Shown: piece by piece, positions 1-9,287 of the stretch | How the letters are laid out: each line of letters starts with the position of its first letter | How positions within the stretch are numbered: the stretch's first letter is position 1 | Assembly: GCF_002860165.1 (NCBI RefSeq) | Contig: NZ_PGUZ01000016.1 | Coordinates: 62,001-126,000, forward strand | Length of the DNA stretch: 64,000 nt | From: Bacillus sp. V3-13 | GTDB taxonomy: Bacteria > Bacillota > Bacilli > Bacillales > Cytobacillaceae | Direction of reading: 5' to 3' | Position numbers and translations under genes: made by a program | Notes under the pieces: generated by a model | Database searches by the model: none | Seen by the model: only the letters and a program-made list of their open reading frames with translations | What the model was told of the DNA's origin: nothing

Positions 1-30
1 CACCCTTTTTCTTTAAATTGCTTTTGATAG

Positions 31-1371
31 TTACAACGCTGCCGCAAGCTGCTTCTCTTCTGTCTTTGGCAGAACTGCGTCTCTCCCGACAGAATAATAC
101 TCCACATTGTATTTTTCCACTTCTTCAAGTGAATAACAATTGCGTCCGTCAAAAATGATTGGTTCTTCATGGAACAGGCTTGTCAGGATTAATGCCTTTT
201 GGACAACTTCCTTCCAGTCAGTCAAAATAAACACGGTATCTGACTGCTTAATCGCATCCTCGATTTGTTCTGTGTAGACCACGCCTTCTGGCAGAACCTT
301 TTTAGCGTTTTCTATCGCAATAGGGTCATACCCAATCACCTCTGCACCGTCATTGATTAACTTTTCCGCTAAAGCGATAGATGCCGCTTCCCGAATATCG
401 TCTGTTTCTGGCTTGAAGGACAGCCCAAGAAAAGCGACCCGCTTTCCTGCAAGTGAACCGAACCTTTCTTTTGCTTTTTCGTATAACAGGTATTTTTGAG
501 AATTATTGACTTGAATAACTGATTTCAATAAATGAAAATCATGGTCGGATTCCTCCGATATTTTTACAAGCGCGTGAGTATCCTTCGGAAAACATGAGCC
601 TCCGTACCCAATGCCGGCCTGAAGAAATTTAGATCCGATTCTGTCATCCTTGCCAATCCCTTCGGCGACCTCTTCAATATCTGCCCCCACTTTTTCGGAT
701 AGATTGGCAATTTCATTAATAAACGAGATTTTCGTTGCCAGAAAAGCATTTGCAGCATATTTAATCATTTCTGCACTCGAGATGCTTGTTTTCAGTACAG
801 GTATCTGCAGGGGCTGATACAAGGATTCTAATATATCAGCTGTTTCTGCATCATCCGCACCAATCACAATCCGGTCTCCATGAAACGTATCCGATACAGC
901 TGAACCTTCTCTTAAAAACTCAGGATTTGAAGCAAAATTTACTTTAACATTCGCGCGAAGATGTTTTAATACTATGTCCCTTATCTTATAATTGGTTCCG
1001 ATTGGTACAGTGCTTTTTGTGACAAGAATGGTATTGCGGTTGATATGGGATGCAATATCTTTTGCAGCTTGAAAGATATACGTTAAATCAGCGGAGCCGT
1101 CCTCGCTTTGCGGGGTTCCAACTGCGATGTAAACCACTTCAGCATCAGCCAGTCCTTCGCTGTGGGATGTTGTAAAATGGAGCCTGCCTCTTTCAATGTT
1201 CGCTTTCATCAATTCTTCAAGGCCCGGCTCATAAATAGGAGATTGCCCTTTTTTCAGCATTTCTATTTTATTCAGATTGATATCAAGGCAAGTTACATCG
1301 TGGCCAATTTCCGATAAGCAGACTCCTGTTACAAGACCGACATAACCTGTACCCAAGATTGCTACCTTCAT
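31..1371 (-). CDS. hasB: UDP-glucose 6-dehydrogenase
   Basis: This enzyme oxidises UDP-glucose to UDP-glucuronate with two NAD+. The 446-residue protein has an N-terminal Rossmann motif GTGYVGLV (about 7-14), the NPEFLREG segment (about 149-156) and the catalytic cysteine in GGSCFPKDT (Cys260), with the usual C-terminal UDP-binding domain. Length is normal for the Ugd/TuaD family. It is the last gene of a minus-strand operon, 21 bases after the UDP-glucose pyrophosphorylase and downstream of a hyaluronan-synthase-like gene. The role as HasB of a hasACB-type locus is inferred from that order; teichuronic acid supply (TuaD) is the alternative role. No terminator is visible in the 30 bases left before the window edge. 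Confidence 0.93.
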   Translation of the reverse strand: MKVAILGTGYVGLVTGVCLSEIGHDVTCLDINLNKIEMLKKGQSPIYEPGLEELMKANIERGRLHFTTSHSEGLADAEVVYIAVGTPQSEDGSADLTYIFQAAKDIASHINRNTILVTKSTVPIGTNYKIRDIVLKHLRANVKVNFASNPEFLREGSAVSDTFHGDRIVIGADDAETADILESLYQPLQIPVLKTSISSAEMIKYAANAFLATKISFINEIANLSEKVGADIEEVAEGIGKDDRIGSKFLQAGIGYGGSCFPKDTHALVKISEESDHDFHLLKSVIQVNNSQKYLLYEKAKERFGSLAGKRVAFLGLSFKPETDDIREAASIALAEKLINDGAEVIGYDPIAIENAKKVLPEGVVYTEQIEDAIKQSDTVFILTDWKEVVQKALILTSLFHEEPIIFDGRNCYSLEEVEKYNVEYYSVGRDAVLPKTEEKQLAAAL

Positions 1372-1392
1372 ATAAATTCCCTCCTAATACGA

Positions 1393-2283
1393 TTAATGGA
1401 TAAGCTGTTCATTTTCCGCGAGCTCATTCAAATATGTTTTCACTTGTTGATTAAGGTCCTCTCTTTCAAGAGAAAAATCAATAGTTGCTTTTACAAACCC
1501 GAATTTATCTCCAACATCGTATCGCTTGCCATAAAAGTCATAAGCAAGAACATTTTCTTTTTGATTCAGCATTTGGATTGCATCTGTCAGCTGAATCTCC
1601 CCGCCGGAACCCGGAGGCAGTGTTTCGAGAATCGTAAAGATTTCTGGAGTCAAGATATACCTTCCCATAATCGCGTAATTAGAGGGTGCAATTTCAACGG
1701 GCGGCTTTTCGACAACGGATGCCAGTGGAATGATTCCTTCATCAGCTTTCATATTCCCCAAAGGTGCGATGATTCCGTATTTGGAAACATCCTTTGGATC
1801 AACTTCTTGCACGCCAATCACGGAGTTCTGGTATTTATCAAACACATCGATAAGCTGTTGAAGGCATGGTGTTTCGGAGCGGACAATATCGTCCCCCAAT
1901 AAGACAGCAAAGGGTTCATCCCCAATAAAGCTTGCGGCACAATGAATGGCATGCCCCAACCCTTTTGGTTCTTTTTGGCGAATATAATGGATGTTGGCCA
2001 GATTTGAAATGCTCTGGATTTCAGAAAGCTTATCATACTTCTCTTTTTTATAGAGTGTCTCTTCCAGCTCATAAGCTTTATCAAAATGATCTTCGATGGC
2101 CCGTTTACCGCGGCCGCTAATAATAAGAATATCCTCAATACCTGAATTGATGGCTTCCTCCACAATGTACTGAATAGTTGGCTTATCAACGATCGGAAGC
2201 ATTTCTTTTGGCTGGGCCTTTGTCGCCGGCAAAAACCTTGTCCCCAATCCTGCAGCTGGAATAATCGCTTTACGAACCTTCAT
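1393..2283 (-). CDS. hasC: UTP-glucose-1-phosphate uridylyltransferase
   Basis: This enzyme makes UDP-glucose from UTP and glucose-1-phosphate. The 296-residue protein has the nucleotidyltransferase signature [17 protein letters not shown] (about 12-28) and the family motifs LLGDDIV and VEKP, and matches GtaB/GalU in length. A good ribosome binding site (AGGAGTTGTTTCT) precedes the ATG. It sits between the synthase and the dehydrogenase, so the three genes form a complete supply line from glucose-1-phosphate to UDP-glucuronate to polymer. Bacilli usually carry another gtaB elsewhere, so this copy is probably dedicated to the polysaccharide; that is inference. Confidence 0.93.
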   Translation of the reverse strand: MKVRKAIIPAAGLGTRFLPATKAQPKEMLPIVDKPTIQYIVEEAINSGIEDILIISGRGKRAIEDHFDKAYELEETLYKKEKYDKLSEIQSISNLANIHYIRQKEPKGLGHAIHCAASFIGDEPFAVLLGDDIVRSETPCLQQLIDVFDKYQNSVIGVQEVDPKDVSKYGIIAPLGNMKADEGIIPLASVVEKPPVEIAPSNYAIMGRYILTPEIFTILETLPPGSGGEIQLTDAIQMLNQKENVLAYDFYGKRYDVGDKFGFVKATIDFSLEREDLNQQVKTYLNELAENEQLIH

Positions 2284-2373
2284 AGAAACAACTCCTCCTT
2301 TTTAAAATAAGCTTTTATAAATGATTAGAAAGGCTCTATTTTTTCAATCGAGCCGCGATAAACTTGTTCATTT

Positions 2374-3717
2374 TTATCCTCTTGTTCCCCACGAAGTGGA
2401 GCGCAAAGTCAGCAATGCCCAGAAACGAAGCGGGCATAATAGGATTAAAAACAAGATGCCATAAACCGGAGCCAGCAGGAAAGTTAAAGGCCTTTTGTAA
2501 GCATAAAACACATTCCTTGCATAGGCGGATACCGTTACATACGCCAGATAGTAAATAAGCATAATCCAGCCCATCGTTGATGAAGTAATATAGATTGCCA
2601 TAAGCAATGACATTCCGAAAGCGATCCATAAGAACATTTCAAGCATGACCCAAACAAAGACATTTGGCTTTTTTAAACCAATTTTCAATGCTACTAAACT
2701 TTCTCTAAAGAAAGATTTATTCCAGCGCGACTGTTGTCTAAGCAGTGTATACAGGGATGTCGGTGCATCCGTGATGCAGCGGGCTGTTGATTGATAAATC
2801 GTTTTTCCTGCGCGAATGGCATAGTTTGTTAAGCAACGATCATCCCCCAGTTGCACCTGTTGGCCCAGGAACGTTTGTGTACCATAATGCTCCAGGTTTG
2901 AAAGGACAATATTACGTTTATATGCACTAAGAGGGCCACTGCAAACCAAAACGTTGCCTGTAACAGAATGTGCTGCCCGCTCAACACGGAACGCATTGTC
3001 ATATCTCATATCGATAAGTCTTGTTAATAGATTATCCGTCCTGTTCCGGATATTTACATGCCCCGTTGTAGCCGTAACTTCTGGATCATTGAATGGCTTT
3101 AACAATTCTCGGATCGCATTGGAAAAAACGGTACAATCGGAATCAACCGTAACAAAAACGTCACCAGTCGCCCGTTCGAACGCCCAGATTTGCGCATGTC
3201 TCTTTCCTTTATTTTGCGGAAGACGATGGACAATCAATTCAGGCAGCCTGGAAGGATCAATACCTTCGATCGCTGTCATATTTGCATGAAGGGTCTCTTT
3301 TAGTTTAAGAGAAGCCTCATAAGCTGATTTATCTTTGCTTCCATCGTCGACCACAAAGATTTCGTGAATCGGGTAATCCTGCTTTAAAATACTTTTAATC
3401 GTTCCCAAAACGGCCTCAGGCTCTTCATTATAAGAAGGAATCACAACAGACACCTTTAAGTCCGGGGGATCAAGATCGACCGTTTTGTATTTAAATGAGA
3501 GAATCATTTTCCCCAGCAAATAAGCAATCATTACTGAACCGTAAAGGCCGATCGTTAAATTTAATTTATCTGATGCAGTCCAGTTCACATAGAAAAGCGC
3601 AGCTACCGTTAAAATGAAAAGCGTAATGACAAACGTTTTTTCCTTCAATGAGAATTTTTTGTCTGTGGTAACTTGCTGGATTTCTGCTGCAGATAAATCT
3701 TGGACAACTTTTGACAT
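2374..3717 (-). CDS. hasA: Hyaluronan-synthase-like processive glycosyltransferase (GT2)
   Basis: A membrane GT2 synthase of 447 residues. Two transmembrane segments (about 28-46 and 56-75) precede the cytosolic catalytic domain, which has VVIPSYNEEP, the DSD metal site (192-194), GDDR (291-294) and QQSRW (328-332); hydrophobic segments close the C-terminus. The stretch around GDDRCLTNYA and RWNKSFFRES is recognisably like streptococcal HasA, the class I synthase that polymerises UDP-GlcNAc and UDP-GlcA and extrudes the chain. The following genes supply UDP-GlcA, and the order synthase, pyrophosphorylase, dehydrogenase is that of hasACB in Bacillus cereus G9241. NodC-type chitin oligomer synthase is the main alternative. 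The ribosome binding site GAGAGGAGAG lies just before the ATG. Confidence 0.82.
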   Translation of the reverse strand: MSKVVQDLSAAEIQQVTTDKKFSLKEKTFVITLFILTVAALFYVNWTASDKLNLTIGLYGSVMIAYLLGKMILSFKYKTVDLDPPDLKVSVVIPSYNEEPEAVLGTIKSILKQDYPIHEIFVVDDGSKDKSAYEASLKLKETLHANMTAIEGIDPSRLPELIVHRLPQNKGKRHAQIWAFERATGDVFVTVDSDCTVFSNAIRELLKPFNDPEVTATTGHVNIRNRTDNLLTRLIDMRYDNAFRVERAAHSVTGNVLVCSGPLSAYKRNIVLSNLEHYGTQTFLGQQVQLGDDRCLTNYAIRAGKTIYQSTARCITDAPTSLYTLLRQQSRWNKSFFRESLVALKIGLKKPNVFVWVMLEMFLWIAFGMSLLMAIYITSSTMGWIMLIYYLAYVTVSAYARNVFYAYKRPLTFLLAPVYGILFLILLCPLRFWALLTLRSTSWGTRG

Positions 3718-4369
3718 TGTAACTCTCCTCTCGTTATTAAGTTTTCAATCTCCCTGCTCCCGGCAGGAAAACTTCAAAACTAGATTAATAACGACAAACT
3801 TTTTTCGCAATCCGACGTTTTTCACCGTTAAGAAAACCCTTCTTTTTAACCATGGCCGATTCATTTTGTTGATTTTATCGGATTGGAAGCGGAAACATTT
3901 CGCTGTTTAATTTTTCTATTATTTTTGTAACATAACTTTAATGTTTAAAACCCTATTTCCTTTATTTCCCTTTATCTGCTGTTTATAAGGTTTGCTTTAT
4001 TAAGGTGAAGTGGCGCAATATTTTTTACACTTCTTTTACAATTGATCATTTTGACTTTTATAAAAAAAGTTAAAAAAAATTTTTTTAGTTGAATTTCTTT
4101 ATTCATAAGGGTAAAAACGATATACACCGCCGCAAAAATAAACGATATTGATTAGAAAATGTAATAAATTGGAACATATTATAGGCATTATTTCTTAAAA
4201 TACCCTGCTCTTTTTATAAAACTTTAAGCGTTTAATGATAGAACCTAGTGATTCTTGTGAAATTATCCTCATATAAGGATACATATATGACCACTGACGA
4301 ATTTGCTAACTTAAAAGTAACGTGTTATTACAGATACTATAAGAATGTTAGCTAAGGAGTTCTGTTATC
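3718..4369. other. Divergent promoter region between hasA and the ABC operon
   Basis: This 652-bp AT-rich intergenic region separates two divergent operons and must hold both promoters. I see no convincing ORF. On the plus strand GTAA and TTAC flank a 7-base spacer shortly before the ABC ATPase gene, followed by a possible -10 box TATAAG; the site AAGGAG precedes its ATG. On the minus side a nested inverted repeat lies in the hasA leader. No riboswitch was recognised. Confidence 0.5.
3739..3774 (-). promoter_or_regulatory. Nested inverted repeat in the hasA leader
   Basis: The outer arms AAGTTTTC and GAAAACTT are perfectly complementary and enclose inner arms CCTGC and GCAGG. The element ends about 21 bases before the hasA start codon. 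It has no T-run, so it is not a normal terminator. It could be an RNA leader hairpin or a protein-binding site; nothing in the sequence decides which. Confidence 0.4.
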
Positions 4370-5068
4370 ATGATAGAATTGCGAAACGTTTCAAAAGTAT
4401 ACGGGAATGGAGATGACCAGTTTTGGGCCTTAAAGAATGTCTGCCTTTCGATCAATAAGGGGGAGTTTGTCGCAGTAATCGGGAAATCAGGCAGCGGGAA
4501 ATCAACTTTATTACATGTACTGTCGGGTATCGATACTCCTACAGAAGGAACTATTAGCATTTCAGGAAAAACCATTTCGAACTTTCCTGAAAAATTGCTG
4601 ACGAAGTGGCGAAGCCTGGAAACGGGGATTGTCTTTCAATCTTTCTTCCTGCTTCAGACTCTTACACTCTTTGAAAATGTCATGCTTCCAATGGAGTTTT
4701 CCCGCTCCCTGAGCCGAAAAAAAAGAAAAGAACGGGCGCTGAGGCTTTTAGAAAGTGTTGGGCTTTTACACAAGGCTTACCTTTTTCCTGATTCTGTATC
4801 AGGCGGAGAAAAGCAAAGATGTGCAATAGCCAGGGCTTTAGCCAATGACCCTCCTCTAATCGTAGCTGATGAACCGACTGGAAACCTGGATTCGGAGAAT
4901 GCTGAGCATATATTCTCCCTTTTTAAAAATCTATCAGAACAAGGTAAAACGATTGTGATGGTCACCCACGATACTGATTTCTCCCATAGGGTGTCCCGCT
5001 CGTTTATTGTAAAGGATGGTCATGTTTCCGAACAGCCTGTCATTGGCAGAAAAGTTGGTCAGGCATGA
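4370..5068 (+). CDS. ABC transporter ATP-binding protein (MacB/LolD type)
   Basis: A 232-residue ATPase subunit with Walker A GKSGSGKST (38-46), signature VSGGEKQR (about 143-150) and Walker B LIVADEPTG (about 162-170). It belongs to the MacB/LolD/BceA class, which pairs with FtsX-type permeases in mechanotransmission or extraction of substrates from the membrane. The stop codon overlaps the start of the permease gene, so the two are translationally coupled. The start is supported by AAGGAG seven bases upstream. It is the first gene of a three-gene operon that ends with a lipid-type glycosyltransferase. The substrate is unknown. Confidence 0.9.
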   Translation: MIELRNVSKVYGNGDDQFWALKNVCLSINKGEFVAVIGKSGSGKSTLLHVLSGIDTPTEGTISISGKTISNFPEKLLTKWRSLETGIVFQSFFLLQTLTLFENVMLPMEFSRSLSRKKRKERALRLLESVGLLHKAYLFPDSVSGGEKQRCAIARALANDPPLIVADEPTGNLDSENAEHIFSLFKNLSEQGKTIVMVTHDTDFSHRVSRSFIVKDGHVSEQPVIGRKVGQA

Positions 5069-7380
5069 ATTCTCTTTACATACGGAAAGCCTGGCGCGAT
5101 ATGAGAAAGAACAGAGCCCGTATTTTCTTGATTATCATTTCTATATCTATCTGTTTAAGTACAGTAGCGACTCTCCTTAATACGAAAGAGCTGTTCAGCA
5201 GGGCAGTGGCCCATACAGACAGACAGCAGGATTCTGTCATTTCTTTGTATACAAACGTATTTCAACAAGAACTTCCCGATTTAACAAAGATAGAGGGAAT
5301 CAACGATGCTGAAGCACGGTTTAAGTCGAGGGGCCGAGTTGAAATCAATGGGTCTCTAAAGAATTTCGAGCTGATAGATTTACCAGGAAACCTTCAAGGC
5401 ACCAATCATAGACCCGGGATCTTTTTAGAAAAAACGACAATGGACTTTTACGATTTAGAAAAAGGGGATATGATTGCAATCAAATTGCCGGAAAAAAAGG
5501 AAGCAGATCTGCCAGTTGCAGGTGAAATTACTGATTATACTTTTATTCCAACCAAGTTCAGCGGTTTCGGACGTGCTTTTATATCCCCTGCGTCTCTGGA
5601 TACACTGGACTTGTCTTCTGACAAAAACGTCATTCAAATTACTGTTAAGTCAGATGATTATCAAAAAAATGGCTCAGCCATTATTGAAAACACTAAGAAT
5701 TTATTGAATGCTGAAGGCATTACCGTATATCGCAGTGAATATACGCAACAGTCATTACTGCTAAGAGAACAGATGACTGACACGGTATTCAGTCTGTTGA
5801 TCATCCTGGGGGTACTGGCACTGATCTTGGCAATCATCCTTGTGATTCACTTTTTCTATCGCCTGACAACAGAGAAGATCCATGACATGAGCATTTTAAA
5901 GGTCCTGGGTGCAGGGAGAAAGTATTTGTGGAATGAATTTATTGTTTCCCTGGGATTTATGGGATCATGCATTTTTTTCTTAACGAGCCTATCGAGTGCC
6001 GGACTCTCCTATTATTTTTCGAAATATCTTATTGAATCCCTTAACATGGGAGAATTTGAATATTATTACTCGAAGGATATCCTGATTCTTGTCGTTGTTC
6101 TCTCGTTTTTAATTCCATTTATATCTGCTTTTGTACCAATAAACATCGTTCTTAGAATTCCAATTATCCAGGGATTACTATATGGCAGCAAAGAATTTCG
6201 CAAAAAAGGGGGAAGTAAAGCTACGGGTTTTCGCTTCTTCCTTCTATCGGTGCGAAACGCCGTCAGCAGAAAGGTTCAGCTTTTGACTAATATTCTGATC
6301 CTTGCTTTCGGAGGGGCTATTATTATTTCCTGCATAGCCCTGAATAGTTCGATGGTAAGCACACTTAAAGAAATCCAGAGCTTTTGGCAGCACGATGCGG
6401 AATGGAATATAAGAACAAACCTAAGCAGCCTGCAGGTTACTGAGCTGGTCAAGCAAACAGAGGGGGTACTTCAAGCTGAGAGTTGGACAGGCAGAAGTGC
6501 AGAAGCTATTCTCCCTAATGAAGATACGGTAAGCAGCACTCTTCTGCTTGCGGTTCCAAGAGAGAGCAACATGTTGAACCCGGAGGTAACGAAAGGATTA
6601 TGGCTAAATACATTGCCAAAAAACAATATTGTTGTGAACAAGGACTTTCAAGCAATCGCAGGAAATATTCAACCCGGTAACCAGATTTCATTAAAGATCG
6701 GAAATCAGGTAAAAAATTGGACAGTTGGCGGTGTCGTGAAGGGCCATTTAAATGGTCCAGCTATTTATATCGGTGCCGACGATTATCATGATTGGATAAG
6801 CGAACAGCAGCCCAACAAGGTGATGGTAAAAATGAATTCCCATGGAAACTCTAAAACAATCAGCAATATTGAACAGCAGTTTAGTGATCATCAGATTGCA
6901 ATTGAATCGTTTGATACAGTTGATCACATGAACCAGAGACCACATGAGATTATTTCTCTTGTTGTTTATTCACTTTTGTTTACGGGGGTTCTTTTTACGG
7001 CGGTTGGGATCATGAATTTAATTACCGTTATGAGCGCAAATGTACTTGAAAGAAAGCAAGAGATAGGGATCATTCGTGCTATTGGAGGTTCCGATCTGAA
7101 GGTCTTCCAACTGTTTATAGGTGAAGGACTTTTCATTGCTATCATTTCCTGGTTGATTTCCGCTGCACTATCCTATCCGATTGAAAAAATCTTAAATAAA
7201 AGTATTGGAGAATCTCTGATTCATTCGCAACTGCAATCGCAATTTTCTCCTTGGGGCTTATGCTTATGGCTTGCACTCTCTATATCTCTGGGTGTGATAG
7301 CCAGTGTTGTGCCTGCCCGCAAAGCAGCGGGACTGCCAGTCAAAGACCTTATTACCGAGAAACTTGGAGGGGGACAATGA
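5065..7380 (+). CDS. FtsX-like ABC transporter permease
   Basis: A 771-residue membrane protein with two FtsX-type units. One N-terminal transmembrane helix (about 18-38) is followed by a large extracytoplasmic domain and a three-helix block (about 240-370). A second unit begins near 395-420, with another extracytoplasmic domain and a final three-helix block (about 625-755) carrying the NLITVMSANVLERKQEIGI stretch typical of the family. It overlaps the ATPase gene by four bases and the glycosyltransferase start by four (ATGA). Such permeases act in lipid or lipoprotein extraction, macrolide or peptide export, or antibiotic sensing. The adjacent UgtP-like glycosyltransferase suggests a lipid-linked substrate; that is inference. 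Confidence 0.85.
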   Translation: MNSLYIRKAWRDMRKNRARIFLIIISISICLSTVATLLNTKELFSRAVAHTDRQQDSVISLYTNVFQQELPDLTKIEGINDAEARFKSRGRVEINGSLKNFELIDLPGNLQGTNHRPGIFLEKTTMDFYDLEKGDMIAIKLPEKKEADLPVAGEITDYTFIPTKFSGFGRAFISPASLDTLDLSSDKNVIQITVKSDDYQKNGSAIIENTKNLLNAEGITVYRSEYTQQSLLLREQMTDTVFSLLIILGVLALILAIILVIHFFYRLTTEKIHDMSILKVLGAGRKYLWNEFIVSLGFMGSCIFFLTSLSSAGLSYYFSKYLIESLNMGEFEYYYSKDILILVVVLSFLIPFISAFVPINIVLRIPIIQGLLYGSKEFRKKGGSKATGFRFFLLSVRNAVSRKVQLLTNILILAFGGAIIISCIALNSSMVSTLKEIQSFWQHDAEWNIRTNLSSLQVTELVKQTEGVLQAESWTGRSAEAILPNEDTVSSTLLLAVPRESNMLNPEVTKGLWLNTLPKNNIVVNKDFQAIAGNIQPGNQISLKIGNQVKNWTVGGVVKGHLNGPAIYIGADDYHDWISEQQPNKVMVKMNSHGNSKTISNIEQQFSDHQIAIESFDTVDHMNQRPHEIISLVVYSLLFTGVLFTAVGIMNLITVMSANVLERKQEIGIIRAIGGSDLKVFQLFIGEGLFIAIISWLISAALSYPIEKILNKSIGESLIHSQLQSQFSPWGLCLWLALSISLGVIASVVPARKAAGLPVKDLITEKLGGGQ

Positions 7381-8543
7381 AAAAGATACTGTTTTTACCT
7401 CTATTTAAAATGGAATCCGGCCATCATAAAGTTGCATCAGCACTGATCGATTCCTTTGCTCAGGAATATCCGTCAATACAATGCAAAAAGGTCGATCTTC
7501 TAAGCTTTATGAGCCCGGCGCTTGAAAAAGGAATTTCACACCTGTATCTGAAATGGATTAAAAAAGCTCCATCTTATTACAGCAGATTTTACAAAAATTT
7601 TTTTAGCAAAAATTCCAAACTTATTCAGAAATCTTATGAATCGTTCTGTTTAGAAAAGATGGAAGATCTTTTGTTGCGGGAACAGCCGGATCTGATTGTG
7701 TGCACGCACAGCTTTTCATCGTTTTTAGCAGGCAAGCTGAAGAAATACGGAGTCATCTCAACTCCTGTCATCAATATTTATACTGATTTTTTTATAAATA
7801 GCTTGTGGGATTTAGATGAAGTGGACTGGCACTTCGTCCCTTCACACCATATAAAAACTCAATTGGCGGAGACGGGGATACCAGCAGAAAAAATTAAAAT
7901 TACGGGTATTCTCGTCAACAATGAGATTACACAAAGGAGTAAGCGGAAAGCATTTAACACGCCGCTCCGTATTTTGATCACCGGGGGAAATCTTGGGTTA
8001 TTGAGGGTTTCAAATTTCGGGGAAAGTGGCTCATATTCTGCCGAGTACAGAGTTTTATGCGGAACAAATGTACCACTTTATAGAAGCATAGACATGAAAA
8101 AAAGCCCTGTCGTTACACCCTATTCCTACATTACAAACAGTGCAAAAATGAATGAATTATATGATTGGGCAGACGTCATCGTGACTAAGCCGGGTGGTGT
8201 AACAATCAGCGAAGCGTTGCGAAAACGGCTTCCTATTTTTCTGCATAGTGTACTGCCTGGGCAGGAAGAAAAAAACGTCGAATATTTAAAAGCAACTGAC
8301 CTTGTTTATCTTCTTGATCCTCATTCGCCAATGGAAGAGCAAATTTTTACTTTCCTGCAAAATCAGCCTGCAGTTTTTAAAAAGCATAAAGCCGCACATG
8401 CTTATTTAAGCGAACTGGAACTAGTCACCACTGCTGAAGTTTGCCATTTTATCGAAAAAACCATCCTGAATGAAGACAAACCGGGACATATTGCGTATAT
8501 TGATACCGTATTTTATCAGCTATATAGTAAAATTGAGAACTAA
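7377..8543 (+). CDS. UgtP/MGDG-synthase-like glycosyltransferase
   Basis: A 388-residue GT28-type transferase. The N-terminal half resembles the MGDG synthase/UgtP acceptor domain, with an opening GHHKVASAL motif (about 15-23) and an INIYTDFF segment. The C-terminal half has the donor-site motif VTKPGGVTISEAL. UgtP relatives add glucose to diacylglycerol to make glycolipids and lipoteichoic acid anchors. The start chosen is the ATG in an ATGA overlap with the permease stop; an open frame runs further upstream but only inside the permease gene. Co-transcription with an FtsX-type exporter suggests it modifies a lipid handled by that transporter. Substrate and sugar are unknown. Confidence 0.75.
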   Translation: MKKILFLPLFKMESGHHKVASALIDSFAQEYPSIQCKKVDLLSFMSPALEKGISHLYLKWIKKAPSYYSRFYKNFFSKNSKLIQKSYESFCLEKMEDLLLREQPDLIVCTHSFSSFLAGKLKKYGVISTPVINIYTDFFINSLWDLDEVDWHFVPSHHIKTQLAETGIPAEKIKITGILVNNEITQRSKRKAFNTPLRILITGGNLGLLRVSNFGESGSYSAEYRVLCGTNVPLYRSIDMKKSPVVTPYSYITNSAKMNELYDWADVIVTKPGGVTISEALRKRLPIFLHSVLPGQEEKNVEYLKATDLVYLLDPHSPMEEQIFTFLQNQPAVFKKHKAAHAYLSELELVTTAEVCHFIEKTILNEDKPGHIAYIDTVFYQLYSKIEN

Positions 8544-8644
8544 TTTTTAAAGATATGGAAGTATATAAAGATCGTTCCAATCCCCAACACGATAATATAA
8601 AGCCATGAGTAAACAAATTGAACGATTGATATGAAATTTTGCAT
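8540..8644 (-). CDS. Possible 34-residue small membrane protein
   Basis: A short minus-strand ORF convergent with the glycosyltransferase gene; the two stop codons overlap. The predicted peptide begins MQNFISIVQF and is almost entirely hydrophobic (Ile, Val, Leu, Phe, Tyr, Trp), with a short charged tail ending FKN. That pattern is typical of single-span bacterial small membrane proteins. The upstream sequence GAGAGTTGA is only a weak ribosome binding site. It may be real or a chance ORF; no family is recognised. Confidence 0.33.
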   Translation of the reverse strand: MQNFISIVQFVYSWLYIIVLGIGTIFIYFHIFKN

Positions 8645-9041
8645 GTATTATCAACTCTCTGCTGGATTTTATTTGCCTTGTAGATGCTAACTAAAGAACC
8701 GCCTTCTTCTTTCTTTTATCGGTATAAAACTTTATAAGTGTAATTGTTTTTTAGTTGGTCGTTATTTATACCCTAAAATATTTTATATGTAACTGAAGAT
8801 ATGGCATTGCGGCTAATTCGTTTCAATACTTTAACATGAAACATTTATTTGAAATAATTCACGATTTCTTAACACACAACAGGATTTATCGTAACCTTAA
8901 TGTCTCGAGTGAATACATTTAAAGATCAGAAATGCAATAAACCCTGGTAAGCATCGAATATCAGGGTTTGGTTTGATGAAAATGTACCTATAAACACATT
9001 AAAGGAGCGCCACCACGTAAAGGTAAACAGGTTGGTTTGAC
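8645..9041. other. Non-coding region upstream of the 52-bp repeats
   Basis: No supported gene. An inverted repeat lies at 8939-8969, with arms AAACCCTG and CAGGGTTT. It could terminate the ABC/glycosyltransferase operon, although the following T-run is poor. The rest is AT-rich with scattered stop codons in all frames. Confidence 0.4.
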
Positions 9042-9235
9042 AAAATTAGGTGAGTGAGCTTGGAAAAAGTCCTTCATCCTGGTGATGAAGGACATAATTA
9101 GGTAAATAAGCTTGGAAAAAGTCCTTCATCCTGGTGATGAAGGACATAATTAGGGAAGTGAGCTTGGAAAAAGTCCTTCATCCTGGTGATGAAGGACATA
9201 ATTAGGTAAATAAGCTTGGAAAAAGTCCTTCATCT
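9042..9235. repeat. 52-bp tandem repeat array A
   Basis: The anchor TTGGAAAAAG occurs at 9060, 9112, 9164 and 9216, an exact 52-bp period, with partial units at both ends. Each full unit contains the perfect palindrome GTCCTTCATC / GATGAAGGAC around a 5-base loop (first copy 9069-9093). The linker alternates between GTGAGTGAGC or GGAAGTGAGC and GTAAATAAGC, so odd and even copies differ. There are no unique spacers, so this is not a CRISPR array. A second array near 52 kb has the same period and core. Confidence 0.9.
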
Positions 9236-9287
9236 CTTGGATTGCTGCCGATGTCTTATTCTTCGATCATATGAATAGTACTATCCC

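Noticed and set aside
7251-7376. Longer start for the UgtP-like glycosyltransferase
   Set aside because: The extension lies entirely inside the permease gene in another frame; the ATG at 7377 gives an ATGA overlap and aligns with the family start.
9042-9235. Tandem repeats considered as a CRISPR array
   Set aside because: Units are contiguous 52-bp copies without unique spacers, and no cas genes are present.
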